The notes beneath the pieces are model-generated. The model was not told the DNA's origin. It worked only from the letters and a program-made list of their open reading frames with translations, and made no database searches. The position numbers and the translations under genes are program-made. 10,000 bases of DNA from Desulfomonile sp. (GTDB lineage Bacteria; Desulfobacterota; Desulfomonilia; Desulfomonilales; Desulfomonilaceae): contig JAIWNO010000055.1 in the NCBI GenBank assembly GCA_020216785.1, forward strand, positions 1 to 10,000. Direction: 5' to 3'. Below, one piece after another: positions 7,611-10,000 of the stretch; within the stretch, counting starts at the first letter, position 1, and each line of letters starts with the position of its first letter.

Positions 7611-7617
7611 AAGGAGG
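7611..7617 (+). promoter_or_regulatory. Strong ribosome binding site for the hydratase-like gene
   Basis: AAGGAGG lies 6 bases before the ATG at 7624. It decides the start against the longer in-frame ATG at 7588, which would place this site inside the coding region and hide the N-terminal signal sequence. Confidence 0.85.
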
Positions 7618-7623
7618 TTCGCG

Positions 7624-8463
7624 ATGAAGAAGTGTGCGGCCGTATTGTCGGGTCTGCTTTTGGTAGTGTGTGTCTTTGTCGGCCTTGGCTGTGCCGGCGA
7701 AGACGAAGCGATCAACGCGATCGTCGAAGCTCGAAAGGCGGTCAAAGAATTTCCCTTGCCCTCCGCCCAGGTCCCTGACCTCACAGAGGCCAAGGCGTAC
7801 GCGTTTCAGGGCAAGCTGGTTAAAGCGCTCGTAGCGAAAGGGGATGTCATCAGCGGGTACAAGGCGGGTCTTACATCCGTTGAAGGACAGAAGCGATTTG
7901 GAGTCAGCGGAGCAATACTCGGACCTCTTTATAAGGCCGGCGAACTGGGCCCGGACGCTGTCGTAGAGAAGAAGGCGTTCGTCAGGCCTTTCATCGAGAA
8001 TGAAGTGGGCTTCGTGATCGGAGAAAAGATCAGTGCGCCGGTCAAAGACGAGGCCGCGCTCAAGAAGATGGTCAAGGAGGTTTTTCCCGCGGTGGAACTG
8101 CCCGACTTACGGTACAGCGATATGAAGAACCTCAAAGGCACAGACATCATCGCGGACGGGGTGGGCTCTTCGAAATACATTGTAGGAAAGCGGATGCCCG
8201 CCGACAAAGTGGACGTCAACCAAGTCAAGGTGACCATGACCCTTGACGGCGCTCCGTTCAACGAGGGCAAGGCCGAGGACGCGATGGGCGACCAATGGAA
8301 GGCGCTACTGTGGCTGGTGAACGGGGTGATTGAGAAGGGATACACCATCGAGCCCGGCTACGTTTTCATTACGGGGGCCCTCGGGAAGATGCTCCCGGCC
8401 AAAGAGGGGAAATACGAAGGGAACTACGGGCCGCTGGGGACTCTTTCCTTCACGATCAAGTGA
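7624..8463 (+). CDS. Exported 2-keto-4-pentenoate hydratase (MhpD/FAH-fold) family protein
   Basis: 279 residues. Residues 1-22 are a hydrophobic signal sequence ending GLGC, a lipobox-like site with Cys23 as possible lipid anchor, though Gly at -3 and Leu at -2 are unusual. The rest matches the MhpD branch of the fumarylacetoacetate hydrolase fold: GYKAGLTS at 78-85, RPFIENEVGFVIG at 121-133, AVELPDLRYSDMK at 156-168, an ADGVGSSKYIVG segment, GDQWKALLWLVN at 222-233, and EPGYVFITGAL at 243-252. Glu125, Glu127 and Glu158 fit the family's three-acid metal site, so catalysis looks possible. Known members are cytoplasmic enzymes that hydrate 2-hydroxypenta-2,4-dienoate or decarboxylate oxalocrotonate in aromatic meta-cleavage pathways; no such pathway genes are nearby and this one carries an export signal. 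The actual substrate is unknown. A probable terminator follows at 8488, so it is likely the end of its transcript. Confidence 0.85.
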   Translation: MKKCAAVLSGLLLVVCVFVGLGCAGEDEAINAIVEARKAVKEFPLPSAQVPDLTEAKAYAFQGKLVKALVAKGDVISGYKAGLTSVEGQKRFGVSGAILGPLYKAGELGPDAVVEKKAFVRPFIENEVGFVIGEKISAPVKDEAALKKMVKEVFPAVELPDLRYSDMKNLKGTDIIADGVGSSKYIVGKRMPADKVDVNQVKVTMTLDGAPFNEGKAEDAMGDQWKALLWLVNGVIEKGYTIEPGYVFITGALGKMLPAKEGKYEGNYGPLGTLSFTIK

Positions 8464-8487
8464 AATCCCCTCGGGAACCTGGATTGT

Positions 8488-8512
8488 GCCGACAAGGCCC
8501 TTCGTCGGCTTT
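8488..8512 (+). terminator. Probable rho-independent terminator
   Basis: GCCGAC (8488-8493) pairs with GTCGGC (8504-8509). Inner AAG/CTT pairs extend the stem past a bulged C. A short TTTAAT follows. The T tract is weak, but the position 24 bases after the hydratase stop fits a terminator. Confidence 0.5.
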
Positions 8513-8576
8513 AATCACCACGTGACCGGCGAAAATGCGCGGTTGCGGAAATGGGGAAACGCATTTTCACTGGAAA

Positions 8577-8654
8577 TGGTGGGGCAGGTATCCTGCCTGT
8601 CCATTCAGGGAATGGCACAGAGAAATCGTGATAGGCAAGATGCCTGTCCCATCA
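8577..8654. repeat. REP-like palindrome, copy B
   Basis: Arms at 8577-8598 and 8633-8654 pair over 22 positions with three G-T wobbles and one mismatch; the loop is 34 bases. Both ends match copy A: the left end is TGGGGCxGGxATxCTGCCTGTCC and the right end GTCCCAyCAAAG. The arms have diverged, but largely in ways that keep pairing. The longer loop is unrelated to that of copy A. It lies between the hydratase terminator and yifB, with only about 65 bases between it and the yifB start, so it may affect yifB expression. Confidence 0.75.
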
Positions 8655-8721
8655 AAGACGATTGCGCTGTTGCCGCGGAATTCAGCATGAATCCCGTACG
8701 AAAACCGGTCAAAGATTAACT

Positions 8722-10000
8722 GTGCTCGCTCGAGTTCACTCCGGCGCTCTCATCGGCATAGACGCGCACCCGGTCGAGGTGGAGATCGACGTCTATCCGG
8801 GCCTTCCTTACATCGCCGTTGTCGGGCTGCCCGACAGCGCGGTGAAAGAGAGCGCCGCGAGGGTGAAATCCGCAATCGTCAACAGCGGATACCCTTTTCC
8901 TTCACGGCGGATCATTGTGAACCTCGCGCCTGCGGGCCTGAAGAAGGAGGGCGCGAGCTTCGACCTGCCTATTGCGCTCGGCGTGCTTGCTTCGTTGGAG
9001 CTTCTCCGGACGGACCATCTCGAAGATTACCTTTTTGTCGGCGAACTCTCTCTCGACGGCCGGGTGAAGCCGGTCAAGGGAGCGCTCTCACTGGCACTCT
9101 CGGCGCGCGAGCGCGGGCTTAAGGGAATAGTGCTGCCGGAAGAGAACGCGGGAGAAGCCGCGCTCGTCGAGGGCGTTGAGGTGCTCGGCTTGTCGAGCCT
9201 CCTCAGCGCGGCGGGCTTTCTCATGGGCCGGGTAAGTATTCAACCGGCAAGCGCGCCTGTGGAGCAGCCCAAGGGGCCGTTCGGAGAGTATGCGGTCGAT
9301 TTTCGGGAGATTAAAGGACAGGAATTCGCCAAGCGCGCGGTGGAAGTGGCGGCTGCAGGCGGCCACAATGTGTTGATGATCGGTCCGCCGGGGTCCGGCA
9401 AGACCATGATTGCGCAGCGCATCCCTACCATCCTGCCCGATCCCGTCTTCGAGGAGTCGCTGGAAACCACGCGAGTCTATTCCTCCGCGGGGCTGCTTTC
9501 AGGCAACGGGTCGCTCATGCGGATCAGGCCCTTCCGCTCGCCTCACCATACCGTGTCGGATGCAGGGCTTATCGGTGGAGGCATGATCCCGAGGCCCGGC
9601 GAGGTGTCCCTCGCGCACAACGGCGTGCTGTTTTTGGACGAACTGCCCGAGTTCCGCAAGAACGTGCTGGAAGTGCTCCGCCAGCCGCTTGAAGACGGGG
9701 TGGTCACCATCTCTCGCGCTCAGCTTGCGTTGACCTTTCCCGCGCGGTTCATGCTGGTTGCCGCGATGAATCCGTGCCCTTGCGGGTACCGCGGAGATCC
9801 CAAACACCACTGCTCATGCACGTTTCAGATGGTCCAGCGCTACTGGAGCAGGATTTCCGGTCCGCTTCTCGATCGGATCGATATTCATGTGGAAGTACCC
9901 GCTGTCGAGTGGCGGGACCTCACCGGCCGCGTGGAAGGCGAGCCGTCGACCGCGATAAAAGACCGGATCAACCGCGCCCGCACCATCCAGTTGGATCGCC
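8722..10000 (+). CDS. yifB: YifB/ComM family Mg-chelatase-like AAA ATPase, 5' part
   Basis: The first 426 codons of a protein usually about 510 long; the 3' end lies outside the window. GTG 8722 is chosen because the product begins LARVHSGALIGIDAHPVEVE, the standard N-terminus of the family. Residues about 1-170 form the ChlI/Lon-like domain (GLPDSAVKES, then GASFDLPIAL). The AAA domain follows with Walker A GPPGSGKT at 221-228, Walker B LFLDELPEF with Asp306-Glu307, and MNPCPCGY around Asn350. The Mg_chelatase_C domain would lie beyond the edge. ComM is a hexameric helicase that drives branch migration when transforming DNA recombines; YifB is widespread even in bacteria not known to be competent. 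No clear Shine-Dalgarno precedes the GTG, which suggests weak translation. Confidence 0.96.
   Translation, partial: MLARVHSGALIGIDAHPVEVEIDVYPGLPYIAVVGLPDSAVKESAARVKSAIVNSGYPFPSRRIIVNLAPAGLKKEGASFDLPIALGVLASLELLRTDHLEDYLFVGELSLDGRVKPVKGALSLALSARERGLKGIVLPEENAGEAALVEGVEVLGLSSLLSAAGFLMGRVSIQPASAPVEQPKGPFGEYAVDFREIKGQEFAKRAVEVAAAGGHNVLMIGPPGSGKTMIAQRIPTILPDPVFEESLETTRVYSSAGLLSGNGSLMRIRPFRSPHHTVSDAGLIGGGMIPRPGEVSLAHNGVLFLDELPEFRKNVLEVLRQPLEDGVVTISRAQLALTFPARFMLVAAMNPCPCGYRGDPKHHCSCTFQMVQRYWSRISGPLLDRIDIHVEVPAVEWRDLTGRVEGEPSTAIKDRINRARTIQLDR

Noticed and set aside
8330..8719. Plus-strand 129-residue frame overlapping the hydratase end and repeat copy B
   Set aside because: It starts inside the hydratase gene, has no ribosome binding site, and includes the repeat-derived DRQDACP peptide.

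Overview
This window looks like part of the chromosome of a Gram-negative bacterium of fairly high G+C. The family mix (a RodZ-like protein with HTH and DUF4115 domains, an exported VIT/VWA protein, ComEC, YifB/ComM, and degenerate palindromic repeats) would suit a deltaproteobacterium (Desulfobacterota). That placement is inference; no marker gene settles it. The content is mostly housekeeping and envelope genes. I see no CRISPR array, insertion sequence, phage module or biosynthetic cluster.

Left part (1-1239): the 3' end of a HAD-family phosphatase gene runs in from the left edge. After about 220 bases without a gene comes the broken remnant of an AAA ATPase gene: a good start and ribosome binding site, a frameshift after about 12 codons, an intact Walker A motif, then a stop. 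Middle left (1240-4107, minus strand): a RodZ-like membrane protein followed 33 bases later by an exported VIT/VWA protein, probably one transcription unit. Middle (4331-6841, plus strand): comEC, the inner-membrane DNA-uptake channel, divergent from the RodZ-like gene.

Right part (6842-10000, plus strand): a strong palindromic repeat, a tRNA-Leu(UAG) with its own sigma-70-type promoter and encoded CCA, a small exported Pro/Tyr/Trp-rich protein, an apparently exported or lipid-anchored member of the 2-keto-4-pentenoate hydratase family, a probable terminator, a second copy of the palindromic repeat, and the first 426 codons of yifB/comM, which runs off the right edge.

Two genes point to handling of incoming DNA: ComEC carries single-stranded DNA across the inner membrane, and ComM is the branch-migration helicase used when such DNA recombines. 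Most of the rest concerns the envelope. The items most worth a second look are the exported hydratase-fold protein with an intact metal site, the decayed AAA ATPase, and the two related palindromes, which look like members of a dispersed REP-type family.
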